From NCBI GenBank assembly GCA_016712625.1, contig JADJQQ010000001.1:1178001-1242000 (forward strand): a DNA stretch of 64,000 bases. The letters run 5' to 3'. Within the stretch, counting starts at the first letter, position 1. Every line of letters begins with the position of its first letter. The position numbers were made by a program, and so were the translations under genes. This document shows, one piece after another, positions 1 to 9,556 of this stretch. This DNA comes from Candidatus Competibacteraceae bacterium (GTDB lineage: Bacteria > Pseudomonadota > Gammaproteobacteria > Competibacterales > Competibacteraceae). A model generated the notes under the pieces. It ran no database searches. It was not told where the DNA came from and worked only from the letters and a program-made list of their open reading frames with translations.

Positions 1-518
1 TTCTTCTTGACCGGCGTGATGGTCATCACCATCTGCCGCCCTTCCATTCTGGGTCGCTGTTCCACTGTACCGTAGGGCACGAGATCGTCTTCGACGCGCT
101 TGAGAAGTTGACCTCCCAGATCCTGATGCGCCATTTCACGGCCCCGAAACCGTAGCGTCACCTTGGCTTTATCGCCCTCATTTAGGAAACGGATCAGGTT
201 GCGTAGTTTGACCTGATAGTCTCCTTCATCCGTTCCAGGACGAAATTTAATCTCCTTGACCTGGATCTGTTTTTGTTTCTTTCTAGCTTCTTGCTGTTTC
301 TTCGCCACTTCGAACCGGTACTTGCCATAATCCATGATACGGCAGACCGGCGGCTTGGCGTTCGGGGAGATTTCAACCAGATCCAGTTCGGCTTCTTCAG
401 CCATCCGCTTGGCTTGCAGCAGAGAAACGATGCCGGCTTGCTCGCCGTCCTGATCGATCAGACGTACTTCGCGCCCGGTGATCTCGTCGTTGAGCCGGAG
501 TTCATTATTTGCGGCGAT
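1..518 (-). CDS. infC: Translation initiation factor IF-3, 3' end cut by window edge
   Basis: IF-3 binds the 30S subunit, keeps 50S away and proofreads start-codon/initiator pairing. The reading frame gives NNELRLNDEI near the N-terminus, a typical IF-3 opening, and then the lysine-rich linker and C-terminal domain. It runs off the window after about 172 codons; the usual length is near 180, so only a few residues are missing. There is no ATG, GTG or TTG at the N-terminus. The frame opens at ATC (518-516), 8 bases after a strong GGAGG. IF-3 genes are known for AUU-type starts that let the protein repress its own translation, so I take ATC as the true start. It follows thrS with a gap of 18 bases, the usual thrS-infC order. 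Confidence 0.93.
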   Translation of the reverse strand, partial: MAANNELRLNDEITGREVRLIDQDGEQAGIVSLLQAKRMAEEAELDLVEISPNAKPPVCRIMDYGKYRFEVAKKQQEARKKQKQIQVKEIKFRPGTDEGDYQVKLRNLIRFLNEGDKAKVTLRFRGREMAHQDLGGQLLKRVEDDLVPYGTVEQRPRMEGRQMVMTITPVKK

Positions 519-536
519 GTTGGGGTCCTCCAGTGA

Positions 537-2453
537 TTATTCGGTTCGTCCGCGCCGGGCGACATCAGCTTGCAACAAGGCGATGAAAGCCGGCAGATTC
601 ATGGCGCCCAGATCTTTGCCGGTACGGGTGCGCGCGGCGATGGTTTCGGTTTCCATCTCCCGATCACCGACGACTAGCAGATACGGAACGCGCTGTAGCG
701 TATGCTCGCGGATTTTAAAACCGATTTTTTCGTTTCTCAAGTCAGAGATGACCCGGAAACCTTGTTGCATAAGGGATTTTTCCACTTTGACGGCATAATC
801 AGCCTGATGGTCGGTAATGTTGAGCACCACCGCCTGCACCGGGGCCAACCACGCCGGCAGCGCACCCGCGTATTGTTCGATCAAAATGCCGATAAACCGC
901 TCCAGTGAACCGAGAATGGCCCGGTGCAGCATGACCGGCACCCGCTTGCCGCCATCCTCGGCGATGTGGTGGGCATCCAATCGGCCCGGCATCGAAAAAT
1001 CCACCTGAATGGTGCCGCACTGCCACAGCCGATCCAGGCAATCGCGTAACACAAATTCAATCTTGGGGCCGTAAAAAGCACCCTCGCCCGGTTTCAATTG
1101 CCATGGCAAGCCGCTACGGTTAAGCGCCAGTTCCAATGCCTTTTCGGCTCTGTCCCACCCCTCATCGCTACCCACTCGCTGTTACGGCCGGGTGGAGAGC
1201 GCGAGCTGAACTTCGTTGAAGCCGAAATCCGCGTAGACGCGGAACAATAAATCCATGAAGGCCGACACTTCAGCCTGAATCTGATCTTCGGTGCAGAAGA
1301 TGTGGGCGTCGTCTTGTACGAAGTTGCGCACCCGCATCAGGCCATGCAAAGTGCCGGAGGGCTCGTTGCGGTGGCAGGAGCCGAACTCGGCCAACCGCAG
1401 CGGCAGATCGCGATAACTGCGCAAGCCCTGATTATAAATTTGAATGTGGCAGGGACAGTTCATCGGCTTAACCGCATAGTCGCGGTTTTCCGACGCGGTG
1501 GTGAACATGTCCTTGCGGAATTTTTCCCAGTGGCCCGATTTTTCCCACAGGCTACGATCAACGATCTGCGGGGTATGGACTTCCTGATAGCCATGCTCGC
1601 GCAACAACTGGCGAATATAGTGCTGAATTTCGATGTAAATCCGCCAGCCCCGGTCGTGCCAGAACACCATGCCGGGCGCTTCTTCCTGGACGTGGAACAG
1701 ATCAAGCGCCTTGCCGACCTTGCGATGGTCGCGCTTCTCCGCTTCTTCCAGTCGATGCAGATAGGTTTTCAGCGCCTTTTGATCAAGCCAAGCGGTGCCG
1801 TAGATGCGCTGGAGCATCTCGTTGCGCGAATCCCCGCGCCAGTACGCGCCAGCCACCTTCATCAGCCTGAAGGCTTTCAGCTTGCCGGTGGACGGCACAT
1901 GCGGACCGCGGCAGAGGTCAATAAAATCAGCCTGCCGGTACAGCGAAATCGGCTCGTTGCTGGGAATATCAGCGATGATTTGCGCCTTATAGTTCTCGGC
2001 CATGGCGCGGAAAAAGCTGACCGCTTCATCGCGCGGCATCACCGAGCGCTCCACCGGAATGTCTTGGGCGGCCAGTTCCTCCATGCGCGCCTGAATGCGC
2101 TCTACGTCTTCTGGCGTGAAAGGACGTTCAAACGCGAAATCGTAATAGAAGCCGTTCTCGATTACCGGACCAATGGTGACCTGGGCACTTGGATAGAGCT
2201 GCTTGACCGCGTGCGCCAACAAGTGAGCGCTGGAATGACGGATGATGTCCAGCCCTTCCGGGTCGCGTTCGGTGACGATGGCAAGATCGGCGTCGCACTC
2301 GATGATGTAGGAAGTATCGACCAAGCGGCCATTCACCTTGCCGGCCAAAGCCGCTTTGGCCAAGCCCGCGCCAATCGCGGCGGCGACATCGCGGACGCTG
2401 ACCGGCGCGTCGAACACGCGCTGACTGCCATCGGGGAGCGTGATTACCGGCAT
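537..2453 (-). CDS. thrS: Threonyl-tRNA synthetase, interrupted by an in-frame TAA
   Basis: Class II synthetase charging tRNA-Thr. The ATG at 2453 gives MPVITLPDGSQRVFDA (TGS domain). The editing domain follows with HSSAHLLAHAVKQLYP. The catalytic core has the zinc/threonine residues in MNCPCHIQIY and the class II motif around FGSCHRNEPSG, and an anticodon-binding domain ends the protein. Total length would be 638 residues, normal for the family. The frame is broken at codon 424 by TAA (1184-1182), exactly where homologues have Glu in the segment STRP-E-xRxGSDE. Both sides stay in the same frame, so one G-to-T change (GAA to TAA) explains it. The gene is normally essential and single copy, so a sequence error, a second copy elsewhere or readthrough must be considered. 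Confidence 0.93.
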
Positions 2454-2488
2454 TGCTATAATTCTCTCAATCCATGCGTTCCATTGGG

Positions 2489-2545
2489 CAAAATAATAAA
2501 GGGCGCACCTGAAAACCCTTCTTTTGGAAGGAAGGCGCGCCCTTT
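2489..2545 (-). terminator. Hairpin with U-rich tail between tRNA-Val and thrS (terminator or thrS attenuator)
   Basis: On the minus strand AAAGGGCGCgCCT pairs with AGGtGCGCCCTTT (13-bp arms, one mismatch). A nested CCTTC/GAAGG hairpin sits inside, and TTTATTATTTT follows. It lies after tRNA-Val and only about 35 bases before the thrS start. It can end the tRNA transcript, but its position also suits a leader controlling thrS. Which of the two applies cannot be told from sequence. Confidence 0.6.
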
Positions 2546-2581
2546 GTAAAAGCTGTCTGCTTTGTGGCTCAGACAAAAAAC

Positions 2582-2658
2582 TGGTAGGCGCGATTGGACT
2601 CGAACCAACGACCCCCACCATGTCAAGGTGGTGCTCTAACCAACTGAGCTACGCGCCT
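2582..2658 (-). tRNA. tRNA-Val (anticodon GAC), CCA encoded
   Basis: Full cloverleaf on the minus strand. The acceptor AGGCGCG pairs with CGCGCCT. The D-arm contains GCTCAGTTGGTTAGAGC, and the anticodon stem CCACC/GGTGG encloses loop TTGACAT, so the anticodon is GAC. The T-loop is TTCGAGT, the discriminator is A and CCA is encoded. Short open frames across it are antisense artefacts. Confidence 0.96.
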
Positions 2659-2874
2659 GAGCGATTAGGAGCGGAAGGTTAACTAATAAAAGGGGGCGTT
2701 GGCAAGAGGATAACGGCATTTTTTCGATACCGCCCCAACCGCTTGATGACCACTGACAGTGTGACGGACCGGCGCTGTAACAAGTCATGGCCGACTTCGC
2801 AAGACCGATTCGACCCAGGCGATTGATAGCCTCCTAGCCCTCAACAACCTCCGATTCCGTTTTAGCGCGATTGG

Positions 2875-4353
2875 CTATTCTTCCACCCATACCGAAACCG
2901 ATCCTTCCAGACACTGAAATTCAGCCCAACCAGCTTCGTTCGAGTAAATCGGCTGCCTGATGTTTTCGGTGAGATCGACAAATTTAGTATTCGGCTTGCG
3001 CACTTCCATCCACTTGCCACCGCCCAGTCCATCGCTCAAGACGACTGCCATCGCTTTAGGGAACGCCTCATTACCAAGCCGAGTCCAGCCGATCCGGTTC
3101 CAGTGATCGAAATAGTCGTACTGGGAACCGTGCGCATAGCAACGGCGGGCGTATAGCAACTTGTCGATCAATGCCCGGTGGGAAGGCATGACAATCCGAT
3201 AAGATTGGCCATCCCGACCCTTGTCTTCGTATTCCGCACCGTAATAATCGGCCTGAAACACGCAAGGATAGCCTTCCCGCCGCAGTAGAATCATGGCGTA
3301 GGCCAAGGGCTTAAACCAAGGTTCAACTACTGATTCCAGAGCTTGCAGGGGCTGCGAGTCGTGGTTTTCCACGAAGGTGACGGCTTGATACGGCCGCTGT
3401 TGCATCAGCGTGCCTTCCAGGATGCGCCGGATGTCGTAATTGCCACCCATGCGACTGGCGATATGAAAGTTATAGTGCAGCGACACATCGAACAGGGACA
3501 TTTTTGGCCCCAGCCGATTCAAATACCAATGTAAATTGTTGACATCCGGTGACCAGTACTCGCCCACCGCGAACAGTTCCCGGCCAGCGTGATCAATCAT
3601 CTCATCGAGCCAAGTGGGGAAAAACCAGGCTGTGATGTGCTTGATGGTGTCGAGCCGAAAACCGTCCACGCCGGTAGTGTCAAGATACCATCGGCCCCAG
3701 CGCGTTAATTCATCCCGGATTTCATCGTTTTGAAAATCGACATCGCAACCGACCAGTTGGGCGAAATTGCCTTTCTCCAAAGTGACCTGGTCGTCGAACT
3801 GCTTACCATCTAACAAGTACACCCTATTCGATTCATGAGTTTTCGCATCGTAATCAACCGCATTGAAATGCGGCCAGCCCCACTTAAACGCTGAGTAGCG
3901 GCCCCTTCGGCCTGGGAAGGTGAATTGGGTATACGCTTGAATTTCTCGTTGTTCTCCTCTGGGATACAAACGGTCATCCTGGAGATAAGGCGTTGCCAGC
4001 CCCGTTTCTAGGCCATCACCGCCGATGCGATGGTTGAATACGGTATCGGCGTAGACCTGTAGTTTGGCGGCGTGCAGGGCGGCGATGGCCTGAAGGTATT
4101 GTTCGCGGGTTCCGTATTTGGTACGAACGGCGCCTTTTTGATTGAACTCGCCAAGATCATACAAATCATAGGCTCCATAGCCCGCATCGCGGCTGCCTGC
4201 AAGTCCCTTATAGGCCGGGGGCAGCCACAGCGCAGTAAAACCGGCCTGCGCTAATTCCGCCGCCCGGCTGCCCACTTCGTCCCAGAAGGTGCCATCATCA
4301 GGAGAATACCAGTGGAAACTCTGCATCATGGTGCCATTCAGTTCGTCGGTCAT
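2875..4353 (-). CDS. amyA: Cytoplasmic alpha-amylase (GH13)
   Basis: Glycoside hydrolase that cuts internal alpha-1,4 bonds of glucans. The 492-residue protein has no signal peptide, matching the length of the cytoplasmic AmyA type. The four GH13 regions are visible: DTVFNH near residue 103, GFRLDTIKH with nucleophile Asp235, FAVGEYW with acid/base Glu265, and FVENHDSQP with Asp332. ATG at 4353 is preceded by AGGAG. It probably works on intracellular glycogen or maltodextrin, but no glycogen genes are nearby. It is followed upstream in the same orientation by the ADP-ribosylglycohydrolase-like gene, with a 70-base gap, so co-transcription is uncertain. Confidence 0.93.
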   Translation of the reverse strand: MTDELNGTMMQSFHWYSPDDGTFWDEVGSRAAELAQAGFTALWLPPAYKGLAGSRDAGYGAYDLYDLGEFNQKGAVRTKYGTREQYLQAIAALHAAKLQVYADTVFNHRIGGDGLETGLATPYLQDDRLYPRGEQREIQAYTQFTFPGRRGRYSAFKWGWPHFNAVDYDAKTHESNRVYLLDGKQFDDQVTLEKGNFAQLVGCDVDFQNDEIRDELTRWGRWYLDTTGVDGFRLDTIKHITAWFFPTWLDEMIDHAGRELFAVGEYWSPDVNNLHWYLNRLGPKMSLFDVSLHYNFHIASRMGGNYDIRRILEGTLMQQRPYQAVTFVENHDSQPLQALESVVEPWFKPLAYAMILLRREGYPCVFQADYYGAEYEDKGRDGQSYRIVMPSHRALIDKLLYARRCYAHGSQYDYFDHWNRIGWTRLGNEAFPKAMAVVLSDGLGGGKWMEVRKPNTKFVDLTENIRQPIYSNEAGWAEFQCLEGSVSVWVEE

Positions 4354-4423
4354 GGGTTCTCCTGATCATTCGGCTATATAGGGATGTATCGTAGAAAAAA
4401 ACCATACCTGTCAAGTTGAATTT

Positions 4424-5524
4424 TTAGTCATTTGATTTATATCCCGAAACTCTCAAGCCGGTAGCGAGGTTGGCGGCGAGTTGCTCAAGTTCGGCGGCGC
4501 TTTCCAACCCTTCCAGCAACCGTGATGGGATGCGCGATAAGCCGACCTGCGCGCCGACCAATGCGCCAGTCAGCATAGCGCGGGCTTGATTCTGCCCGCC
4601 GCCATTGACAGCGTGCAGCACGGCGGATTCAAAATCATCGTGAAAGCGTGCCGCGAGGTAATAGGCAGCGGGTAGTTGGTGATAGATTGCGCAGGGCATG
4701 CCGTAAACCAGCGCCACTTTCCAGGCGGGTTCAATACGAATGTCCGGATCGGCGGCGGCTCTGGCCATGTAGGATGGGGTTAGCAACGCATCTGGCGAAG
4801 CAAACCGTCCAGCGCGCGGCGGGTCGGGATCGCCAGGACGCGGCGGCTGTAAGCGGTCGCTAGTGACGGCATGAAACGGCAGCGCTCCGTCTTTGACTTG
4901 CTGCATGAGTTTATCCGACAAGTGGGCATCAAGCGCGTGGCCTTGCACCAACAGCCCTAGCACCGCGCCATAAGCCACCGTCATCGACACCACCGTCTCG
5001 TCAACCTGGGTCAGCAGGGTGTTTTGGGTGATGGCGCGCGCCAGTTGCTGGGGTTCTAGCGCATAACGAACCGCCAGGGCCAGGGTGCGTTCGATGGCCT
5101 CCGTGGTGTCGGCATGGCCGCCGGTTTGTCCCCATGGCAGGCGCTGTTCCACCCGCCGCCGCCACGCCTCCCGAATCGACTGACTGGTGTAGCCGCCCGG
5201 CCCGTGCATCGGCGTGCCATTGAGTAACGGCAACAGTTCTTCATCGAGGCAGCGGCAGAAATCGCCTTCATCATAGCCGCCGCGCGCCACCAGCGAGCGC
5301 AGCGTGAGCGCCAGAATCAATCCCGCTTGCGAAAGCTGGCCGGCTCGTAGCCCGGCGTGATAGCGGTCGGGTTTAGGGTCGGTGTATCCGCTGATCCATG
5401 GCCCGTAATCGCGATGCAATTCGTTCAGATCGTAATACCAGTGCGGACCGAGCGCGAGCGCATCGCCGATGAACGCACCCATAATGGCCCCGGCGGCGCG
5501 GTCTTGGAGAGTCATGTTCGACAT
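4424..5524 (-). CDS. ADP-ribosylglycohydrolase (DraG/ARH) family protein
   Basis: 366 residues. The N-terminal GAIMGAFIGDALALGPHWYY is the family's opening, where the aspartate helps hold the two metal ions. Other segments include HGPGGYTSQSIREAWRRR and, late, AVNGGGQNQARAMLTGALVGA. The last resembles the usual GGDxDxxA metal-binding segment, but Asn-Gln replaces Asp-Thr, so classical ADP-ribose hydrolysis may be altered or lost. The family removes ADP-ribose from proteins or small molecules; the substrate here is unknown. ATG at 5524 has AGGAG 7 bases upstream. No NAD-dependent ADP-ribosyltransferase is seen in the window. Confidence 0.82.
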   Translation of the reverse strand: MSNMTLQDRAAGAIMGAFIGDALALGPHWYYDLNELHRDYGPWISGYTDPKPDRYHAGLRAGQLSQAGLILALTLRSLVARGGYDEGDFCRCLDEELLPLLNGTPMHGPGGYTSQSIREAWRRRVEQRLPWGQTGGHADTTEAIERTLALAVRYALEPQQLARAITQNTLLTQVDETVVSMTVAYGAVLGLLVQGHALDAHLSDKLMQQVKDGALPFHAVTSDRLQPPRPGDPDPPRAGRFASPDALLTPSYMARAAADPDIRIEPAWKVALVYGMPCAIYHQLPAAYYLAARFHDDFESAVLHAVNGGGQNQARAMLTGALVGAQVGLSRIPSRLLEGLESAAELEQLAANLATGLRVSGYKSND

Positions 5525-5707
5525 GCGGGTTCTCCTTCACATGGGATTGCCTTCACCTCAGTTTACAGCCCTTTCTGACTGTATATCGACACCCTATTGA
5601 CGCGCGGTTTAAAGGCCGGTACTCCATGTTGGTATTCGGACTATCGTATTTGAAACAGGCTAAGTATTTGGGCTAACCACAGTATAGGAACCACTGAGGA
5701 ACATTAC

Positions 5708-5905
5708 GTGATGGGCGGTCTATCCCGAATGGTCGAGGCGGCGGCTGGTGAAGCAATCAGCATCGCCAAGGCAGGCAAGCTGGTGGTACGGCGGTTGCCG
5801 ATAGAAAATCCCGCGCCCCGCCAACCGGGCATCGCCAAAGGCCGGGTCACGGATGCTTTCTTTGAGCCTTTACCCGAGCAGGAACTTTCCGCCTGGGAAG
5901 CGTGA
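5708..5905 (+). pseudogene. Orphan Phd/YefM-type antitoxin remnant
   Basis: The 65-residue frame keeps the antitoxin core LSRMVEAAAGEAISIAKAG and the C-terminal tail VTDAFFEPLPEQELSAWE typical of antitoxins paired with VapC-like toxins. The usual first 15 or so residues (the beta-strand and AKT segment before LSR) are missing and replaced by GTG-ATG-GGC-GGT. No toxin frame follows: the 150 bases after it hold no PIN-domain start. I read it as the remains of a toxin-antitoxin pair. A short functional antitoxin cannot be excluded. Confidence 0.6.
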
Positions 5906-6057
5906 CCGACTATTGACTAGATACCCGTGCCCTATTGTAGGGGCTGTTCGATGATCCCAAGTGACCACGGTTAACCCGATACTCAATCAATACGGCGTAT
6001 CGGTACTGTGGTGAGCAGTTTTTTCAGCAACTGGATCGCTGATAGCAAACCCAGGAT

Positions 6058-8097
6058 TTATCCCGCCTTCACCTCTGGCATCCCCAGTCCAAACTGCCGA
6101 ATCCGCTGAATCTCATCGCGCAACGTCGCGGCCTGCTCGAATTCCAAATCACGGGCGTGGCGGTACATCTCCTGTTCCAGCTTCTTGATCTTCTTCATCA
6201 AAATGGCTGGTGTTTCGCGGGCGTAAGCGGCCGCTTCCTCCGCCACCTTGGCGTATTGCGCGGCGGGAACCGGTGCGCCGGGATGCGAGTACGCGCCTTC
6301 CATGATGTCGGCTATCGCCTTCTCGATGCCGCGCGGGGTGATGTTGTGCGCTTGATTGTACGCCCGCTGCTTGATGCGGCGGCGTTCGGTTTCATCCAGC
6401 GCCCGCTGCATCGAACCGGTGATCTGATCGGCGTACAGAATCGCCTTGCCATGCAGGTTACGCGCGGCGCGGCCCACCGTCTGAATCAGCGAGCGCTCGG
6501 AACGCAGAAACCCTTCCTTGTCGGCGTCGAGAATCGCCACCAAGGATACTTCCGGCAAATCCAGCCCTTCCCGCAACAGATTGATGCCCACCAGCACATC
6601 GAACTGGCCCAGTCGCAGATCGCGGATGATTTCGCCCCGCTCCACGGTCTCGATATCGGCGTGCAGGTAGCGCACTTTTACCCCGTTTTCGGCCAGATAC
6701 TCGGTCAAATCCTCGGCCATCCGCTTGGTGAGCGTGGTCACCAACACCCGTTCCTTGAGCGTTACCCGCTCGCGAATTTCGCCGAGCAGATCATCGACCT
6801 GATGCAACGCGGGCCGTACCTCCACTTCAGGATCGACCAGACCGGTGGGCCGCACCACCTGCTCCGCCACCGCGTCGCCAGAATGCTCCAGCTCGAACGG
6901 GCCAGGCGTGGCGGAAATGAAGACCATCTGGCCGCTCAGCCGCTCGAACTCATCGAAGCGTAACGGCCGATTATCCAAGGCTGAGGGTAGCCGGAAGCCA
7001 TATTGCACCAGGGTTTCCTTGCGCGAACGGTCGCCTCGGTACATGCCACCCAATTGCGGCACGGTGACATGGCTTTCATCAATGAAAATCAGCGCTTCCG
7101 GCGGCAGATAATCCAGCAAGGTCGGCGGTGGTTCGCCCGCCTCGCGGCCGGACAAAAAGCGGGAATAATTCTCGATGCCGCTGCAATAACCCAACTCCAG
7201 CATCATCTCGATGTCGTAGCGGGTGCGCTGTTCCAGTCGTTGCGCTTCGAGCAGCTTGTTGGCGGTATTGAGTTCGTCCAGCCGATCCTGCAACTCGTCT
7301 TTAACTTGATCGACCGCCTTTAGCAGCTGCTCGCGCGGCGTTACATAGTGGGTTTTTGGATACACCGTATAACGCGGCGTCTTGCGAAGCACTTTGCCAG
7401 TCAGTGGATCAAACAGGCTCAGCGATTCGATTTCGTCATCGAACAATTCCACCCGTACCGCCTCGGTATCCGATTCGGCCGGATGAATGTCGATGATTTC
7501 GCCGCGCACTCGGAAGGTGCCGCGCGCCAGTTCCAGGTCGTTGCGGGTGTATTGCAAATCGGCCAGCCGCCGCAACATGGCGCGCTGATTGATTTTTTCA
7601 CCGCGCACCAAATGCAGCAGCATCTTCATGTAGGATTCAGGATCGCCCAGACCGTAAATGGCAGAAACCGTGGCGACGATGATGGTGTCGCGCCGTTCCA
7701 GAATCGCCTTGGTCGCCGATAGCCGCATCTGCTCGACGTGCTCGTTAATTGAAGCGTCCTTTTCGATGTAGGTATCCGATGACGGCACATAGGCTTCCGG
7801 CTGATAATAGTCGTAATACGAGACGAAATACTCCACCGCGTTGTCCGGGAAGAACTCCTTCATTTCGCCGTACAACTGCGCCGCCAAGGTCTTATTGGGC
7901 GCCAGCACCAGCGCCGGACGTTGCACGGCGGCGATGACGTTGGCGACGCTGAACGTCTTGCCGCTGCCGGTGACACCGAGTAGGGTCTGATGCGCCAGGC
8001 CGTCTTGCAAACCACTCACCAGCGAACGGATCGCGTCGGGCTGATCGCCAGCGGGCTGAAAACGGGCGCGCAGTGTGAAGGGTTTTGAAGTTTGCAT
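6058..8097 (-). CDS. uvrB: Excinuclease ABC subunit B
   Basis: DNA-damage recognition helicase of nucleotide excision repair, working with UvrA and UvrC. The 679 residues include Walker A GVTGSGKT, the YYDYYQPEAYVPSSDTYIEK beta-hairpin region that inserts into damaged DNA, helicase motif DEFERLSGQMV, motif VI QTVGRAARN, and the C-terminal UVR motif ending RDEIQRIR that contacts UvrC. ATG at 8097 begins MQTSKPFTLRARFQPAGDQP. It stands alone and is divergent from the aminotransferase gene, with about 90 bases between them. No clear LexA box was recognised in that gap. Confidence 0.97.
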   Translation of the reverse strand: MQTSKPFTLRARFQPAGDQPDAIRSLVSGLQDGLAHQTLLGVTGSGKTFSVANVIAAVQRPALVLAPNKTLAAQLYGEMKEFFPDNAVEYFVSYYDYYQPEAYVPSSDTYIEKDASINEHVEQMRLSATKAILERRDTIIVATVSAIYGLGDPESYMKMLLHLVRGEKINQRAMLRRLADLQYTRNDLELARGTFRVRGEIIDIHPAESDTEAVRVELFDDEIESLSLFDPLTGKVLRKTPRYTVYPKTHYVTPREQLLKAVDQVKDELQDRLDELNTANKLLEAQRLEQRTRYDIEMMLELGYCSGIENYSRFLSGREAGEPPPTLLDYLPPEALIFIDESHVTVPQLGGMYRGDRSRKETLVQYGFRLPSALDNRPLRFDEFERLSGQMVFISATPGPFELEHSGDAVAEQVVRPTGLVDPEVEVRPALHQVDDLLGEIRERVTLKERVLVTTLTKRMAEDLTEYLAENGVKVRYLHADIETVERGEIIRDLRLGQFDVLVGINLLREGLDLPEVSLVAILDADKEGFLRSERSLIQTVGRAARNLHGKAILYADQITGSMQRALDETERRRIKQRAYNQAHNITPRGIEKAIADIMEGAYSHPGAPVPAAQYAKVAEEAAAYARETPAILMKKIKKLEQEMYRHARDLEFEQAATLRDEIQRIRQFGLGMPEVKAG

Positions 8098-8187
8098 GGG
8101 AATTGGTCGAGGCGGTGAATTTGAGTATTATCCGACAATTCATCCCCTGCCGATGTTCAACCTTTTAGCCCGTACCCAGGAGTTCCC

Positions 8188-9372
8188 GTGAGTACCCCCC
8201 TTTCCGAGCGCGTGCAACGCATCAAGCCCTCCCCCACCTTGGCCGTTACCGCCAAGGCCAATGAACTCAAAGCCGCCGGCAAGGACGTCATCGGTCTGGG
8301 CGCGGGCGAGCCGGATTTCGACACCCCGGATTTCATCAAGGAAGCAGCGATCAAGGCAATCCATGCCGGCTTCACCAAATACACCCCGGTGGACGGCACG
8401 GCCAGCTTGAAGAAAGCCATCATCGCCAAATTCCAGCGCGACAACGGCTTGAGCTATGAGCCCAAGCAGATTTTAGTCTCCTGCGGCGGCAAGCAGAGTT
8501 TTTACAACTTGGCGCAGGCGCTGTTGGACAGCGGCGATGAGGTGATCATCCCCGCGCCGTACTGGGTCTCGTACCCAGATATGGTATTGCTGGCGGATGG
8601 CAAGCCGGTCATTGTCGAGGCCGGGATTGACCAGCATTTCAAGATCACCGCCCAGCAGTTGGAAGCCGCCATTACGCCACGCACCAAGCTGCTAGTGATC
8701 AACAGCCCATCCAACCCGACCGGCGTTTCTTACAACGCGGCGGAATTGACCGCGTTGAGTGAGGTGCTGCGTCGGCATCCCCAGATTTACATCGCCACCG
8801 ACGACATGTACGAACATATCCAGTGGACCGGTGAAAAATTCTGCAACATCTTGAATGTCTGTCCCGATCTGTACAACCGTACCCTTGTTCTGAACGGCGT
8901 ATCCAAAGTCTATTCGATGACCGGCTGGCGAATTGGCTATTGTGGCGGCCCGAAGGATTTGATCAACGCCATGACCAATATCCAGTCGCAGAGCACCTCG
9001 AATCCGACCTCGATTTCGCAAGTCGCGGCGGAAGCGGGCCTCAATGGCGATCAATCCTGCATTGGCGTGATGACCAAAGCCTTCAAGGAGCGGCACGACT
9101 TTGTTTACGGCGCGCTGAAAGCGATGTCAGGGGTTCAAGTCGCCCCGGCGGATGGCACCTTCTACATTTTTCCCAGCTTTCAGCAAGTCATCGAACGGCT
9201 GGGGCTGGCTAACGATATCGCCTTCGCGGAATTACTGCTAAATGAAGTCGGCGTGGCCCTAGTGCCAGGTTCAGCCTTTGGCGCGGAAGGCTGCGGCCGG
9301 ATTTCCTTCGCCACTAGCCCAGGCAACCTGACCAAGGCCATGGAGCGCATCCGGCACGTGGTTGAGCGTTAA
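8188..9372 (+). CDS. aspC: Aspartate aminotransferase, class Ib
   Basis: PLP-dependent enzyme exchanging amino groups between aspartate and 2-oxoglutarate. The 394 residues match the Ib subfamily: GLGAGEPDFDTP near the N-terminus, SPSNPTG in the middle, and NGVSKVYSMTGWRIGY with the Schiff-base lysine. The start is GTG at 8188, six bases after CAGGAG; no better upstream ATG exists in frame. Some members also use prephenate or act on other keto acids, so exact specificity is unproven. tRNA-Asn follows 50 bases later. Confidence 0.93.
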   Translation: MSTPLSERVQRIKPSPTLAVTAKANELKAAGKDVIGLGAGEPDFDTPDFIKEAAIKAIHAGFTKYTPVDGTASLKKAIIAKFQRDNGLSYEPKQILVSCGGKQSFYNLAQALLDSGDEVIIPAPYWVSYPDMVLLADGKPVIVEAGIDQHFKITAQQLEAAITPRTKLLVINSPSNPTGVSYNAAELTALSEVLRRHPQIYIATDDMYEHIQWTGEKFCNILNVCPDLYNRTLVLNGVSKVYSMTGWRIGYCGGPKDLINAMTNIQSQSTSNPTSISQVAAEAGLNGDQSCIGVMTKAFKERHDFVYGALKAMSGVQVAPADGTFYIFPSFQQVIERLGLANDIAFAELLLNEVGVALVPGSAFGAEGCGRISFATSPGNLTKAMERIRHVVER

Positions 9373-9423
9373 TTCAACATTGACAGAGCTAGCGGGGATA
9401 AATAGAATTCCTGTTCTCTTATT

Positions 9424-9499
<76 letters not shown>

Positions 9500-9510
9500 A
9501 ACACCATGAT

Positions 9511-9538
9511 GGGTTAGGTGCAAACCTGACCCTTTTTT
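9511..9538 (+). terminator. Rho-independent terminator after tRNA-Asn
   Basis: GGGTTAGGT and ACCTGACCC pair (one internal mismatch) around loop GCAA and are followed by TTTTTT. It is placed to end the tRNA-Asn transcript. Confidence 0.85.
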
Positions 9539-9556
9539 ATTGGCGCTGGCGACCGC

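Noticed and set aside
1302..2549. Long plus-strand open frame (415 codons)
   Set aside because: It is the antisense shadow of thrS. Its codon pattern and lack of a ribosome site do not support a gene.
2454..2621. N-terminal extension of thrS through tRNA-Val
   Set aside because: The added residues are translated tRNA and spacer. MPVITLPDG at 2453 is the family's normal start.
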